Assembly: GCF_000276685.1 (NCBI RefSeq)
Contig: NC_018108.1
Coordinates: forward strand, 806,001-870,000
Reading direction: 5' to 3'
Length of the DNA: 64,000 nucleotides
From: Taylorella equigenitalis ATCC 35865
GTDB lineage: Bacteria > Pseudomonadota > Gammaproteobacteria > Burkholderiales > Burkholderiaceae_B
In this document: in pieces, positions 48,557 to 58,634 of the stretch
How positions within the stretch are numbered: the first letter of the stretch is position 1
Layout: each line of letters opens with the position of its first letter
Program-made: the position numbers and the translations under genes
The notes under the pieces: generated by a model
Seen by the model: the letters and a program-made list of their open reading frames with translations, nothing else
The model's database searches: none
What the model was told of the DNA's origin: nothing

Positions 48557-50014
48557 ATGTGCGGAATTGTGGCTATACATGGACTAAGTCCAGTTAATCA
48601 AAGGGTTTATGATGCTTTACTACTGCTTCAACACAGAGGGCAGGATGCAGCGGGCATTGCCACCCTAGATAATAAAAGATTTAATGTTCACAAAGAGCAA
48701 GGGTATGTGCGAGATATTTTTCACACCAAAAATATGCTCTCTTTAAATGGTCTCTCTGGTATAGGTCAAGTTAGATATCCTACGTCAGGTTCTAGCACAA
48801 GCCTCGAGGAAGCTCAACCTCTTTACGTTAATGCACCTTTTGGTATTACGTTTGCTCATAACGGTAATTTAACTAATCCAGATTCCTTGCGTGAAGAGCT
48901 TTTTAGAGTCGATCGCAGACACATAAATACGAATTCTGATTCCGAGGTGCTTTTGAATGTGTTTGCACATGAATTGCAAAATGCCATTCCGAGTGCTTCA
49001 TCAAATAGTGATATGGTTTTTAAAGCAGTCAGCGCTCTTCATAACAGAGTTCGTGGAGCTTATGCCGTCGTTGCTGAAATTTCTGGTATAGGTATGCTTG
49101 CATTCAGGGATCCTAACGGTATAAGACCACTATGTATGGGTAAATATGAGGGCGAGAAAGGAACTGAGTGGATGTTTGCATCCGAATCTGTAGCCTTAGA
49201 GGGTATTGGTTTTACATTTGTCAGAGATGTAGAGCCTGGGGAGGCGGTTTTTATAGATGAAAATCATAATGTTATAAGTCAAATATGTTCGGACCAAGCG
49301 AAGTTTACGCCTTGCATATTTGAATATATATATTTTGCAAGACCTGACTCAACAATTAATGGGATAAATGTATATAACGCTCGTTTAAATATGGGCGAGT
49401 ATTTAGCGAATAAAGTTAAATCTGAAATTGATATAAGTAAAATTGATGTAGTTATGCCTATACCTGATACATCAAGACCTGTTGCAATGCAACTCGCATC
49501 CAAATTGGGTTTGGTATATAGAGAAGGATTTATTAAGAACAGATATGTTGGAAGAACCTTTATTATGCCTGGTCAGGCTGTAAGGAGAAAGTCTGTTCGT
49601 CAAAAACTCAACCCTATGGGTGTAGAGTTTAAGGGTAAAAATGTTCTTTTGGTTGACGATTCAATCGTTCGAGGTACAACTAGCCGAGAAATTGTTGAAC
49701 TTGCTAGGGGAGCAGGAGCAAATAAAGTATTTTTCGCCTCCGCAGCCCCACCCGTTAGATATCCTAATGTTTATGGTATTGATATGCCTACTCAAGCTGA
49801 GCTTATTGCTCATAACAGAACTATTGAAGAAATTAGAGACGATATTGGGGCAGATGCATTAGTCTATCAAGATCTTGAAGATGTTAAGTCAGCCTTAACC
49901 GATATAAACCCAAATATTGAACACTTTGATGCCTCTTGTTTTGATGGTGTTTATATAACAGGTGATATTGATGATGAGTATCTAAGGAAACTTAGTGAAA
50001 GTAGATCTAGCTAA
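48557..50014 (+). CDS. purF: Amidophosphoribosyltransferase
   Basis: This enzyme catalyses the first committed step of purine synthesis, converting PRPP and glutamine to phosphoribosylamine. The 485-residue protein starts MCGIVAIHG, so Cys2 becomes the N-terminal glutaminase nucleophile after Met removal. RGAYAVVAEI and the PRPP loop VLLVDDSIVRGTTS are present. The E. coli-like GxxRHCFxxP-type iron-sulfur site is not evident. It is last in the folC-SPOR-cvpA-purF run. Confidence 0.96.
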   Translation: MCGIVAIHGLSPVNQRVYDALLLLQHRGQDAAGIATLDNKRFNVHKEQGYVRDIFHTKNMLSLNGLSGIGQVRYPTSGSSTSLEEAQPLYVNAPFGITFAHNGNLTNPDSLREELFRVDRRHINTNSDSEVLLNVFAHELQNAIPSASSNSDMVFKAVSALHNRVRGAYAVVAEISGIGMLAFRDPNGIRPLCMGKYEGEKGTEWMFASESVALEGIGFTFVRDVEPGEAVFIDENHNVISQICSDQAKFTPCIFEYIYFARPDSTINGINVYNARLNMGEYLANKVKSEIDISKIDVVMPIPDTSRPVAMQLASKLGLVYREGFIKNRYVGRTFIMPGQAVRRKSVRQKLNPMGVEFKGKNVLLVDDSIVRGTTSREIVELARGAGANKVFFASAAPPVRYPNVYGIDMPTQAELIAHNRTIEEIRDDIGADALVYQDLEDVKSALTDINPNIEHFDASCFDGVYITGDIDDEYLRKLSESRSS

Positions 50015-50030
50015 AGGCTAGTAGAGGATA

Positions 50031-50070
50031 AAAAAACCGTCCCATAAATTAACTTAATCTTTGGGACGGT
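50031..50070 (-). terminator. Terminator of the ornithine cyclodeaminase gene
   Basis: ACCGTCCCA and TGGGACGGT (about 50037-50045 and 50062-50070) form a 9-bp GC-rich stem. Read on the minus strand, the stem is followed by T7, making it a terminator for the gene at 50095. The same hairpin may also stop purF transcription from the other side, but without a U-tract. Confidence 0.85.
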
Positions 50071-50094
50071 CTAGGAGCAAAAACCAATAAAAAT

Positions 50095-51189
50095 TTAAGC
50101 TTTAAGAAATCCAAATAAATCTTTTGGATCTTCTAAATCTGGGACTACAGCAAGTGGCTTAGCGATACCCAATTTCATAGCAACATCTTTCATATATCTA
50201 ATTGCAGAGTAGTCTTCGATAGCGAACCCTACAGAATCAAAAAGAGTAATTTCGTCATCAGACTTTCGTGCATACTCATCGTTTTTGAAAAGTTCTGCTA
50301 CGTAATTAACTTTATAATCCTCACCTTTGTTTTGTATCTCGCCCTCTACACGAGTTTGAGGTTCAAATTCAACATATGTAGTTGTGCGATCTAAAATTGC
50401 AGGATCCAATTCTGTTTTACCAGGACTGTCACCTCCAACAGCATTTATGTGCATACCTGGCTCTATCATATCGTTAGTCAATATATGAGCTTTTGAGTAT
50501 TCAGCAGTAACAGTAGTTACGATATCAGCCCCTTTAACGCATTCAGCAACACTATCAAAAATTTCAACTTTAAGTCCATATTTTTCTAAGTTACGTGCTA
50601 ATTTCTCACTTGCAGCTCTATCAATGTCAAATACAGCAACTTCTGAAATACCTAAAATATAGTGGAAAGCTAATATTTGGAAATCGCTTTGGCAACCGTT
50701 TCCTATAATTGCAAGTCTCTTACTATTTTTTCTTGCTAAATATTTTGCAACTAACACTGACATAGTTGCAGTTCTAAATGCAGTTGTAAGTGTGAATTCA
50801 CTAATAACTTCTGGCTGACCAGTCTCAGCATTTACTAAAGCACCAAATGCTAATACGGTAGATAACCCCTTAGCTGGATTTGTAGGATGGCAATTTACAT
50901 ATTTAAAACTATACTGCTCATTATTCGCTATAGGCATAAGTTCTAAAACTCCATTTTTAGAATAATTTCCTACGCGAGCTATTTTGTCAAATTCTTCCCA
51001 TTTGAGGTAGTCTTCGTGCATATATTTCAACATACCTTCAAAAGTCTCTTTTAAACCCTGAGCTTTAATTATCTGAGCAATATCTTGCGGACTAATGTGA
51101 TAGCTAGGCAAGCTACCTTCTATAGCAGATTTTTCAACTTGAGGGTTCATAAGAACTTTTGCAGTTTCTGTAATTGTTTGATTAGACAT
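50095..51189 (-). CDS. Ornithine cyclodeaminase
   Basis: This NAD-dependent enzyme of the ornithine cyclodeaminase/mu-crystallin family deaminates ornithine directly to proline in authentic members. From the ATG at 51189 it has 364 residues; an in-frame codon at 51240 would add 17 hydrophobic residues that do not fit the family. The Rossmann region AIIGNGCQSDFQILAF and FEPQTRVEGEIQ are seen. The long form with VNCHPTNPAKGLSTV is closer to true cyclodeaminases than to short alanine-dehydrogenase-like members. It is a monocistronic minus-strand gene with its own terminator. Confidence 0.87.
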   Translation of the reverse strand: MSNQTITETAKVLMNPQVEKSAIEGSLPSYHISPQDIAQIIKAQGLKETFEGMLKYMHEDYLKWEEFDKIARVGNYSKNGVLELMPIANNEQYSFKYVNCHPTNPAKGLSTVLAFGALVNAETGQPEVISEFTLTTAFRTATMSVLVAKYLARKNSKRLAIIGNGCQSDFQILAFHYILGISEVAVFDIDRAASEKLARNLEKYGLKVEIFDSVAECVKGADIVTTVTAEYSKAHILTNDMIEPGMHINAVGGDSPGKTELDPAILDRTTTYVEFEPQTRVEGEIQNKGEDYKVNYVAELFKNDEYARKSDDEITLFDSVGFAIEDYSAIRYMKDVAMKLGIAKPLAVVPDLEDPKDLFGFLKA

Positions 51190-51301
51190 AAAACACCAAT
51201 AGAAAATAAATCTTGGAGATTTTAAAAAAAGTATAGACAAATAAACATTAGTATTTGTCTTGATTAGACAAGATTGATTTAAAACTAATTATATAGTAGT
51301 G

Positions 51302-51802
51302 CTATTTAAATAATGCCCGGTTAGAAAGTTTAGGTTTGCTGAATAATCCAACTAGGGAAAGCAGAGTTAAAAATACAAATAAAATCAATGCCCACAAGAC
51401 ATAGTCTAAACCAAAGAGAGAAACAACTGCATCCATACAGGTAGCTTTAATTCCAAACACTTGGGGCAATAAGGCATCCAACCCGAGCCACTTTGAAATT
51501 ATTTTATCTGCTAAAGTAAGTTCGCAAGTAAAAGTCTTATTTGCAACCGTGTATTGGTAATAAGATGTGGCAATACCCAATATCGACACAATCAAAGAGA
51601 AAAAAGCTCCTATCTTTTTAATTGAATGGTTGTAAAAGAAATTAAATAATACTGAAAATATTATTAAGAGCACTAATAAAAATCTGCTCAATACACACCA
51701 TGCACATGGAAGCATACCCCAATAATATTGAGAAAATAGTGCAAATGATAATGATAGGATACTGAGTAACGTAATAGTATTAAGGATACTTCGAAGTCTC
51801 AT
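51302..51802 (-). CDS. dsbB: Disulfide bond formation protein B
   Basis: This four-helix membrane oxidoreductase re-oxidises DsbA and passes electrons to quinone. In the 166-residue protein the first periplasmic pair is Cys33/Cys36 (LPCAWC) after helix 1. The second pair is the cysteine in FTCELTL and the one in IKATCMD in the second periplasmic loop. No dsbA is in the window. It sits between marC and the ornithine cyclodeaminase gene on the minus strand. Confidence 0.93.
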   Translation of the reverse strand: MRLRSILNTITLLSILSLSFALFSQYYWGMLPCAWCVLSRFLLVLLIIFSVLFNFFYNHSIKKIGAFFSLIVSILGIATSYYQYTVANKTFTCELTLADKIISKWLGLDALLPQVFGIKATCMDAVVSLFGLDYVLWALILFVFLTLLSLVGLFSKPKLSNRALFK

Positions 51803-51830
51803 TATTATCTTTTCTTATTATGTAATTAGT

Positions 51831-52508
51831 TTATTTTATATCATTATTAAGAATTAGGATAAATTCGTGCATACCAGTCCAAAAGATTTGAACTCCAATA
51901 CAGAGCAGTATAAATGCACTTAATCGCATGAAAATTACTGTACCTTGGTTTCCAAGTTTATGTAAAAGCTCAGCCGCAAAATATAAGCTTATGAATATAG
52001 CTAAACCCACACCCATTGCCCCCAAAACTGTACCTATGATGTTTGAAAGTAATTCCAAGTTTAAATTTGAGTATGAAAAAGTTGTACCCAAAGTAATAGA
52101 TGCGGCTACAGTGCCTGGTCCACAGGTAATAGGAAAGGTAAGAGGGTAAAACGCACTACTTTTAGCTTTGTCTAATGTATAAGTCTCAGCTGAAATATCA
52201 TGCATACCAGTATCTGGGTCTTCTGCATTTAACAATTTCCATGCAGCTCCGATTACAAGCAAACCACCAGCTACCCGCACTGCAGGAATAGAAATACCTA
52301 GTGCAAAAAGAACTAACTTCCCTAAAAATGTAGCTACAATAACAATAAAAATTGCATTCAAAGCCACACGTTTAGCTAGAATTTTTCGGGTTTTATTGCT
52401 AGCACCTGTTGTGAGTGACCAGAAAATAGGTGCTACTCCTGGAGGGTTAACAATAGGTAGAATGGTACCCAATACAAGTAAAAAACTGCCTAAAATAATA
52501 CTAAACAT
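51831..52508 (-). CDS. MarC family membrane protein
   Basis: This six-helix integral membrane protein (225 residues) of the MarC/UPF0056 family matches the start FLLVLGTILPIVNPPGVAPIF and the conserved PLTFPITCGPGTVAASITLG mid-protein. Function is unknown; the earlier multiple-antibiotic-resistance link was not upheld. It lies 16 bp downstream of glnD on the same strand and may be co-transcribed. Confidence 0.86.
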   Translation of the reverse strand: MFSIILGSFLLVLGTILPIVNPPGVAPIFWSLTTGASNKTRKILAKRVALNAIFIVIVATFLGKLVLFALGISIPAVRVAGGLLVIGAAWKLLNAEDPDTGMHDISAETYTLDKAKSSAFYPLTFPITCGPGTVAASITLGTTFSYSNLNLELLSNIIGTVLGAMGVGLAIFISLYFAAELLHKLGNQGTVIFMRLSAFILLCIGVQIFWTGMHEFILILNNDIK

Positions 52509-52524
52509 TTACTAATAATCTCAC

Positions 52525-55077
52525 TCAAGGAATTATGCTTTTTAAATAGTTATAGATATCATCTATTAAATTATTTTTAAAAAGTCCGTCGTTTAATTTT
52601 TCACTTTCAATCAAAAATACGTCTTCAACCCTCTGGCCCAAAGTTAATATTTTTGCCATAATCAGGTCAATTTCATAGCAATCTAGAATTTTCGCAATAT
52701 GATACAAAATTCCTGGCCTGTCATTTGAAATAATAGTCATAACAAAAGAAGAACTTTTATCTTTTTTCTCTATATTAACTTCAGGTCGAATTGGAAATAC
52801 TTTCATTCTCCTAAATTCTCTATTTATTGGAACCCCAAAATCTCTTATTAGAATATTTTGTGGATTAGAGATATATTCTTTCAAACTATTCCTTATAAAG
52901 CCTAATCTGTCATGATGCATCTCACTGTATGGACCAAACTCGCAAATAATAGTATCTAAAGCATAATGAGAGAGGGTGGTATGAATTTTAGCCTCAACAA
53001 TATTTATCTTATTTATGTAGAAAAAACTTAATATATCTAAAAACAGCTTCGACCTATCCTTGGCCCAAATACCAACACGAACATGCGTATCATTTAACTC
53101 ATTACAAAAAACATTAGGATCAGTTTCAAATCCTACTTTCAATATTGAATATGCATGCCATGCAATTGTCTCAGCATCATTACGAAGATAGTAATCTGCC
53201 CCCAACAATGACCAGAATTCACCTATATTCCTTAAACTTTCTAATTCTGGGTTCTTTTTACTTAAAATTTCTAAAGCCTCTTGTTTTCTGTTGGCAATGC
53301 TACCGCTAATTTTCTTTTCAGCTTTTTGACTTAATAGGTCTAATGTTTGTCTAAACAAACCATCTAAAAGTTTTGCTTTCCAATCGTTCCAATGTTTTGG
53401 ATTCGTTCCCTTGATGTCAGCTATAGTCAACAAATATAAAGCTTTTAAGTTTCTAGCCGTTCCTACTAATTTTGCAAATTCTGTCGCTATTTCAGGATGA
53501 TGAAAGTCTTTTTTTTGAGCATATATTGACATTAAAAGATGATTCTTTACTAGAAATATTAATAACTCTTTATGTTCTTTCTCAAGCCCCAATCTATCGG
53601 AAAAAACAGAAACATCTTGAGCTCCTAATTCAGAATGATCTCCATTCCTTCCTTTGGCAATATCATGATAAAGAGCCGCTATATATAACAACCAACTATC
53701 TGAGAACTCACGTATTGTTTCTGATGCCAATGGGTTTTCATTATCGTATTCAGGCATAGTAAATCTACGCAAGTATTTAATAACTTGTAGATTATGCTGA
53801 TCAACCGTGTAAGCATGATATAAGTCATATTGCATTTGACCAGATATCAGGTTCCATTCTGGCAATAATTGATGCAAAACCTTGAATTTATCTAATCTTC
53901 TGAAGGTTCTTACTATACCCTCAGGGTGTTTTAGTATTTGGATAAATAATTTATTTAGTGAATCTTTTTGAAGTATCAGAGCGTCAATAAGTTTTCGATT
54001 TGTCCAAATTTGACGCTGTAAGTCTAGGGAAAAATCGTTAACTTCATTTAGTGTTTGTAAATAATAGAAAGCTTGTAATATAAGTTCTGGATTTTTCTTA
54101 AAAGCTTCAGAATCATTTAATTCCAAAAGTTGATTATTTATAGAAAAATAATCGTCAATTCTAGTTCTATTATCTTCAACCACATTATTAAGACTTGCTT
54201 CAAGAGTCTTTAAGAAAAATTCCTCTATTAGTAAAACTTGAGACGACACCTTGTAAAAAGATTGCATAAACGGCTCAGACGGACGCTTATCATTGCTCAG
54301 TTTATCAAAAAACATTGCCACTTCATCTTGAATATGAAATAGTAAACGCTCATCTGCTTTTTTATGCAATAAATGCAAAAGTATACGCAGTTTAAAAAAA
54401 TCCTGTTCGCAAATTTTAATTACTTTGGCTTCTTTTGACGTAAGAATTTTAGCGTCTGCCATATCATCCCAAGTTGGATTGATTCCATTGGACAGAGCAA
54501 GCCATTTCATAAGATCTAGGTCTCTTAGTGCTCCAGGATTCTCTTTGCAATTGGGCTCTAAGGAGTAAGGGTTGTTATCGTATTTTTCATGCCTACGATT
54601 TCTCTCAATAACTTTTGAATAAAAGAATTTTTTCTGATTATGAACCTGTTTTAATGTTGTGGTGGCAACATCAAACAACTCTTTAGAGCCGTAAATATAT
54701 CTAGCTGTAAGCAGACTTGATTCGAATTTATGGTCGTTTTCAATAGCATCTTTTAAGGTTTTAAGGTCATGCACAAGAAAAGATATTTTTAAACCTAAAT
54801 CCCAAGATTTGGAACTAAAGTCCTCAATAATATCTTTTAAAAATTCCGTATCTTTACTAAATAAAAAAATATCTATATCTGAATAGGGAAATAGTTGGGA
54901 TTGGCCATATCTTCCTAAAGCCATCAGACATACTTCTTTGTCTTTAAAAACTCCAGCACATAAATCCTGTAAAGCACAATCAACGATACATGACCACTTA
55001 GAAAGATAATCGGATGGCGAAATGGTCTTATTGAGAAATTGCTCGTCTAACTCTTGACGAATTCCAATAAAGTCCAT
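52525..55077 (-). CDS. glnD: PII uridylyltransferase/uridylyl-removing enzyme
   Basis: This nitrogen sensor adds UMP to PII proteins when glutamine is low and removes it when glutamine is high. The 850 residues have an N-terminal nucleotidyltransferase domain with GRYGQSQLFPYSDIDI near 54-69. The HD hydrolase domain has LYHDIAKGRNGDHS around 467-480. Two C-terminal ACT domains follow (about 690-760 and 785-850). It is 3 bp downstream of map, an arrangement shared with E. coli (map-glnD). PII genes are outside the window. Confidence 0.95.
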   Translation of the reverse strand: MDFIGIRQELDEQFLNKTISPSDYLSKWSCIVDCALQDLCAGVFKDKEVCLMALGRYGQSQLFPYSDIDIFLFSKDTEFLKDIIEDFSSKSWDLGLKISFLVHDLKTLKDAIENDHKFESSLLTARYIYGSKELFDVATTTLKQVHNQKKFFYSKVIERNRRHEKYDNNPYSLEPNCKENPGALRDLDLMKWLALSNGINPTWDDMADAKILTSKEAKVIKICEQDFFKLRILLHLLHKKADERLLFHIQDEVAMFFDKLSNDKRPSEPFMQSFYKVSSQVLLIEEFFLKTLEASLNNVVEDNRTRIDDYFSINNQLLELNDSEAFKKNPELILQAFYYLQTLNEVNDFSLDLQRQIWTNRKLIDALILQKDSLNKLFIQILKHPEGIVRTFRRLDKFKVLHQLLPEWNLISGQMQYDLYHAYTVDQHNLQVIKYLRRFTMPEYDNENPLASETIREFSDSWLLYIAALYHDIAKGRNGDHSELGAQDVSVFSDRLGLEKEHKELLIFLVKNHLLMSIYAQKKDFHHPEIATEFAKLVGTARNLKALYLLTIADIKGTNPKHWNDWKAKLLDGLFRQTLDLLSQKAEKKISGSIANRKQEALEILSKKNPELESLRNIGEFWSLLGADYYLRNDAETIAWHAYSILKVGFETDPNVFCNELNDTHVRVGIWAKDRSKLFLDILSFFYINKINIVEAKIHTTLSHYALDTIICEFGPYSEMHHDRLGFIRNSLKEYISNPQNILIRDFGVPINREFRRMKVFPIRPEVNIEKKDKSSSFVMTIISNDRPGILYHIAKILDCYEIDLIMAKILTLGQRVEDVFLIESEKLNDGLFKNNLIDDIYNYLKSIIP

Positions 55078-55080
55078 CAG

Positions 55081-55881
55081 TTAAGAGTTGATGAAAGCTG
55101 GAGGCGGACGTACTCCATCAGATAGTGTAAGCACCTCATATCCGTCACTTGTAACTCTTAATGTGTGCTCCCACTGAGCAGATAAGCTTCTATCCTTGGT
55201 AACAACTGTCCACCCATCTGATAAAACCTTGCAAGGATAGGCACCAGCATTAATCATAGGTTCAATGGTAAACGTCAAACCTTCAAATAACTCAATACCA
55301 GTACCAGCCTTTCCGTAGTGAAGTACCATAGGGTCATCGTGAAAAACTTTTCCAACACCATGACCACAATAATCACGAACCACACTAAAACCTTTTTTCT
55401 GTGCATAGGTTTGAATAGCATGACCTATGTCACCTAATCGTGCTCCTGGCTTGACTTTTGAAATACCAAGCCACATAGCTTCAAATGCGGTCTCAGATAA
55501 AACTTTAGCCCTAACAGAAGGTTCTCCAATAAGAAACATCCTACTAGTATCCCCAAAATAACCGTCTTTAATTATAGTAACGTCGATATTCATAATATCT
55601 CCGTCTTTTAAAGGTTTATCATTAGGGATTCCATGGCAAACAACATGATTTATTGAAGTACAAATACTTGACGGAAATGGTGGGTGACCTTTAGGACCAT
55701 AACCTATGGTAGCTGATTTGACGTGTAATACATCATTTAAAAACTCAATGGTTATTTTGTCTAAATAAGCAGTGGTTACACCTTCTTTTACATGCGGTGT
55801 TAAAAAATCGAGAACTTTTGCCGCATCCTCGCAAGCTGCTTTCATAGCAGATATTTCAGTTGGGTCAAGAAAAATTTGCAT
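55081..55881 (-). CDS. map: Methionine aminopeptidase, type I
   Basis: This enzyme removes the initiator methionine from nascent proteins. The 266 residues show the metal-binding set of the type I enzyme: the aspartates in MNIDVTII and GDTSRMF, histidine in CGHGVG, and glutamates in FTIEPMI and WEHTLRV. It is divergent from rpsB across 172 bp and co-directional with glnD, the conserved proteobacterial map-rpsB layout. No clear ribosome site is visible before the ATG. Confidence 0.96.
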   Translation of the reverse strand: MQIFLDPTEISAMKAACEDAAKVLDFLTPHVKEGVTTAYLDKITIEFLNDVLHVKSATIGYGPKGHPPFPSSICTSINHVVCHGIPNDKPLKDGDIMNIDVTIIKDGYFGDTSRMFLIGEPSVRAKVLSETAFEAMWLGISKVKPGARLGDIGHAIQTYAQKKGFSVVRDYCGHGVGKVFHDDPMVLHYGKAGTGIELFEGLTFTIEPMINAGAYPCKVLSDGWTVVTKDRSLSAQWEHTLRVTSDGYEVLTLSDGVRPPPAFINS

Positions 55882-55970
55882 TAAGTTATTGAAATCTTAG
55901 TAAAAATATGAGAGAATTATAGTCTTTAATTTTAAAAAATTAAATTAAATATTTTTATAAACCATATATG

Positions 55971-56046
55971 AGGTCTACTTAATAAAAGGGTGTTTGATAT
56001 AAAAATAAAAATCCAAACCTTAAGTAGTCCTATAACCCTTTAGGAG
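55971..56046 (+). promoter_or_regulatory. Structured rpsB mRNA leader, possible pseudoknot
   Basis: AGGTCTACTTA (55971-55981) pairs with TAAGTAGTCCT (56021-56031), 10 of 11 positions. Inside its loop GTTTG (55992-55996) pairs with CAAAC (56014-56018). AAAGGGT (55985-55991), also in the loop, can pair with ACCCTTT (56035-56041), which abuts the ribosome site AGGAG at 56042-56046. The last pairing crosses the first stem, giving a pseudoknot. S2 is known to repress rpsB-tsf through its leader in E. coli, so an autoregulatory role is plausible. Confidence 0.5.
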
Positions 56047-56053
56047 AAAACTT

Positions 56054-56836
56054 ATGTCACTTATGCGTGATATGCTTGAAGCTGGTGTGCACTTTGGACA
56101 CCAAACTCGTTATTGGAATCCAAAGATGGCTCCTTATATCTTTGGTCAGCGTAACAAAATCCACATAATTAACCTAGAAAAAACTATTGAAAAATATCTT
56201 GAAGCTTTAGCTTTTATTCGTAAAACCGCTTCAAGAGGTGAGGATATTCTTTTTGTAGGCACTAAGCGTTCAGCACGTGAAATCATTGCAGAAGAAGCCT
56301 CCCGTGCTGGTATGCCATACGTTAATAACCGTTGGTTAGGCGGTATGATGACCAACTTTAAGACTGTTCGTAGCTCTATTAAGCGTCTTAAAGATATGGA
56401 AGCAGCTCAAAATGATGGTTCGTTAGAGAGGCTTACAAAAAAAGAAGCCCTTGATTTTACCCGTGATTTAGAAAAACTTAATAAATCAATCGGCGGTATC
56501 AAAGACATGAATAGATTGCCATCAGCATTGTTTATTGTGGATGTTGGTTATCACAAGATTGCTATTCAAGAAGCACGCACTCTAGGTATTCCAGTTGTGG
56601 CTGTAGTTGACACAAACCACTCTCCTGAGGGTATAGACTATATTATCCCTGGAAATGACGACTCATCTCGTGCAGTTCAAATTTATGCGGAAGGTGTGGC
56701 TAATGCGATCCTAGAAGGTCGTGAGCAACGATTAAATGGTGTTGTTGAAGAAATTCAATCTGAAGACTTTGTGTCAGATGAGGATGAAATTTTAGAAGAA
56801 GAAAGTCCTAACCTAGAATCTGAACAGTCTGAATAA
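56054..56836 (+). CDS. rpsB: 30S ribosomal protein S2
   Basis: This small-subunit ribosomal protein has 260 residues and starts [23 protein letters not shown] without the first few residues of many homologues. It contains [13 protein letters not shown] and [15 protein letters not shown]. The C-terminal tail (about 235-260) is strongly acidic. A good AGGAG ribosome site precedes the ATG. It heads the conserved rpsB-tsf-pyrH-frr block and is preceded by a structured leader. Confidence 0.97.
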   Translation: MSLMRDMLEAGVHFGHQTRYWNPKMAPYIFGQRNKIHIINLEKTIEKYLEALAFIRKTASRGEDILFVGTKRSAREIIAEEASRAGMPYVNNRWLGGMMTNFKTVRSSIKRLKDMEAAQNDGSLERLTKKEALDFTRDLEKLNKSIGGIKDMNRLPSALFIVDVGYHKIAIQEARTLGIPVVAVVDTNHSPEGIDYIIPGNDDSSRAVQIYAEGVANAILEGREQRLNGVVEEIQSEDFVSDEDEILEEESPNLESEQSE

Positions 56837-56865
56837 GATATTTCTAACACTAAAAAGTAATATTA

Positions 56866-56894
56866 ATCGGCTATCATTGGTAGCCGATATTTTT
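56866..56894 (+). terminator. Hairpin between rpsB and tsf (attenuating terminator)
   Basis: ATCGGCTA (56866-56873) and TAGCCGAT (56881-56888) form a perfect 8-bp stem with a 7-nt loop, followed by ATTTTT. The position allows S2 mRNA to exceed Ts mRNA. Confidence 0.8.
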
Positions 56895-56924
56895 AAGAAT
56901 CACTAAAAACTATTTGGAGTTTAT

Positions 56925-57803
56925 ATGGCTGAAATTACTGCAGGTATGGTTAAAGACCTAAGAGAAAAAACTGATGCACCTATGATGGAATGCAAAAAGG
57001 CTCTTACTGAAGCTGAAGGAGATATGGCTAGAGCTGAAGAAATTCTTCGCGTTAAATTAGGTAATAAAGCTACTAAGGCGGCTTCTCGCGTTACAGCAGA
57101 GGGCTTGATTGGAGAATATGTGACTGAAGGTCAAAATGGTCAAGTTGCTGCTCAAGTAGAAGTTAATTGCGAAACTGATTTTGTGGCTAAAAATCCTGAA
57201 TTTATTTCTTTTGTTCAAGAATTAGCAAAATTGGTTGCTACAGAAAATCCTGCTGATATTCAGGCTCTTAGTGAGCTTAAGCTTGGTGACGGTACAGTTG
57301 AATCAACTCGCAAAGACTTAGTAGGAAAAATCGGCGAAAACATGACTATTCGCCGTTTCCACAGAGTTGAAACAAGTGGAAAAATCGCAACTTACAATCA
57401 TGGAGGTCGTATCGGTGTATTAGTTGATTTCAATGGAGAAGACTCTGTTGGAAAAGATTTGGCTATGCACATTGCAGCTACAAAACCTAAGGCTTTAGAT
57501 CAATCAGGCATAAATGAAGCTGACATTGAATCAGAACGTAAAGTTGCTACTGAAAAAGCTCAAGAATCAGGCAAGCCTGCTGAAATAGTAGAAAAAATGG
57601 TTTTAGGAACTATTGCTAAGTTCCTAAAAGAAAATACTCTATTGGGTCAACCATTTGTTAAAAATGATAAGCAAACAGTTGAGCAAATGCTAAAAGAAAA
57701 AGGTGCTTCAATTAAGTCATACAATATTTTTATCGTTGGAGAAGGCATAGAAAAAGCACAATCTAATTTTGCTGAAGAAGTGGCTTCTATGACTAGATCT
57801 TAG
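56925..57803 (+). CDS. tsf: Translation elongation factor Ts
   Basis: This nucleotide-exchange factor for EF-Tu has 292 residues. The N-terminal UBA-like domain carries [19 protein letters not shown]. The conserved core includes [10 protein letters not shown], and [14 protein letters not shown] starts the second half. Ts is encoded 88 bp after rpsB, beyond an attenuator-like hairpin, and ends at a strong terminator. Confidence 0.97.
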   Translation: MAEITAGMVKDLREKTDAPMMECKKALTEAEGDMARAEEILRVKLGNKATKAASRVTAEGLIGEYVTEGQNGQVAAQVEVNCETDFVAKNPEFISFVQELAKLVATENPADIQALSELKLGDGTVESTRKDLVGKIGENMTIRRFHRVETSGKIATYNHGGRIGVLVDFNGEDSVGKDLAMHIAATKPKALDQSGINEADIESERKVATEKAQESGKPAEIVEKMVLGTIAKFLKENTLLGQPFVKNDKQTVEQMLKEKGASIKSYNIFIVGEGIEKAQSNFAEEVASMTRS

Positions 57804-57822
57804 TGTGATCTTTAAAGCATGT

Positions 57823-57850
57823 ATCCCCCAGTTATATGGGGGATTTTTTT
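57823..57850 (+). terminator. Rho-independent terminator of tsf
   Basis: ATCCCCCA (57823-57830) pairs with TGGGGGAT (57837-57844) around a 6-nt loop, and the stem ends in a run of seven T residues. Confidence 0.93.
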
Positions 57851-57908
57851 ATGCACATATAGGTCATTACTGTTAAAATGTCAGTTAATTTTTTTGGATT
57901 AAACACAT

Positions 57909-58622
57909 ATGGCGGATAAATTTAAACGTGTTCTATTAAAGCTGTCTGGTGAGGCTTTAATGGGCGAGGATTCATTTGGTATAAATCGATCCACCATTTC
58001 TCGCATGGCAGAGGAGATAGCTGAGGTTTCCAAATTAGGCGTCGAATTAGCCATCGTGATTGGCGGGGGTAATATTTTTAGAGGAATTGCTCCAGGTGCA
58101 CAGGGTATGGATAGAGCTACTGCCGATTATATGGGTATGTTAGCCACTGTTATGAATGCCCTTGCACTTCAAGATGCTTTAAAGACATACGGAGTGGTTT
58201 CTCGAGTTCAGTCAGCCCTAAATATTGAACAAGTTGTCGAACCTTACATACGTCCAAAAGCATTAAGATATCTTGAAGAGAAAAAAGTTGTGATTTTTGC
58301 GGCTGGTACTGGTAACCCTTTTTTTACAACAGACACCGCAGCTGCCCTAAGAGGGGCAGAAATTGGTGCTGAAATTGTATTAAAAGCAACCAAAGTTGAT
58401 GGCATTTATACAGCTGACCCAAACAAGGACCCTTCAGCTTCTAGGTATTCAAACATTACTTTTGACGAAGCCTTAACAAAGCGACTTGAAATCATGGATG
58501 CTACTGCATTTGCATTATGTCGTGATCAAAAATTACCTATAAAGGTATTTTCAATTAACAAAACTGGTGCCCTTCAAAGAGTGGTTCTTGGAGAAGATGA
58601 GGGCACTTTAGTTCATATTTAA
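57909..58622 (+). CDS. pyrH: UMP kinase
   Basis: This bacterial-type UMP kinase (amino-acid-kinase fold) makes UDP for nucleic acid and envelope precursor synthesis. The 237 residues show [22 protein letters not shown] and [20 protein letters not shown]. The tsf terminator separates it from tsf. A GTTAAAAT octamer 30 bp before its ATG, preceded by TG, looks like an extended -10 promoter for the pyrH-frr-uppS-cdsA-dxr run. Confidence 0.97.
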   Translation: MADKFKRVLLKLSGEALMGEDSFGINRSTISRMAEEIAEVSKLGVELAIVIGGGNIFRGIAPGAQGMDRATADYMGMLATVMNALALQDALKTYGVVSRVQSALNIEQVVEPYIRPKALRYLEEKKVVIFAAGTGNPFFTTDTAAALRGAEIGAEIVLKATKVDGIYTADPNKDPSASRYSNITFDEALTKRLEIMDATAFALCRDQKLPIKVFSINKTGALQRVVLGEDEGTLVHI

Positions 58623-58634
58623 TTAGAGGAATTT

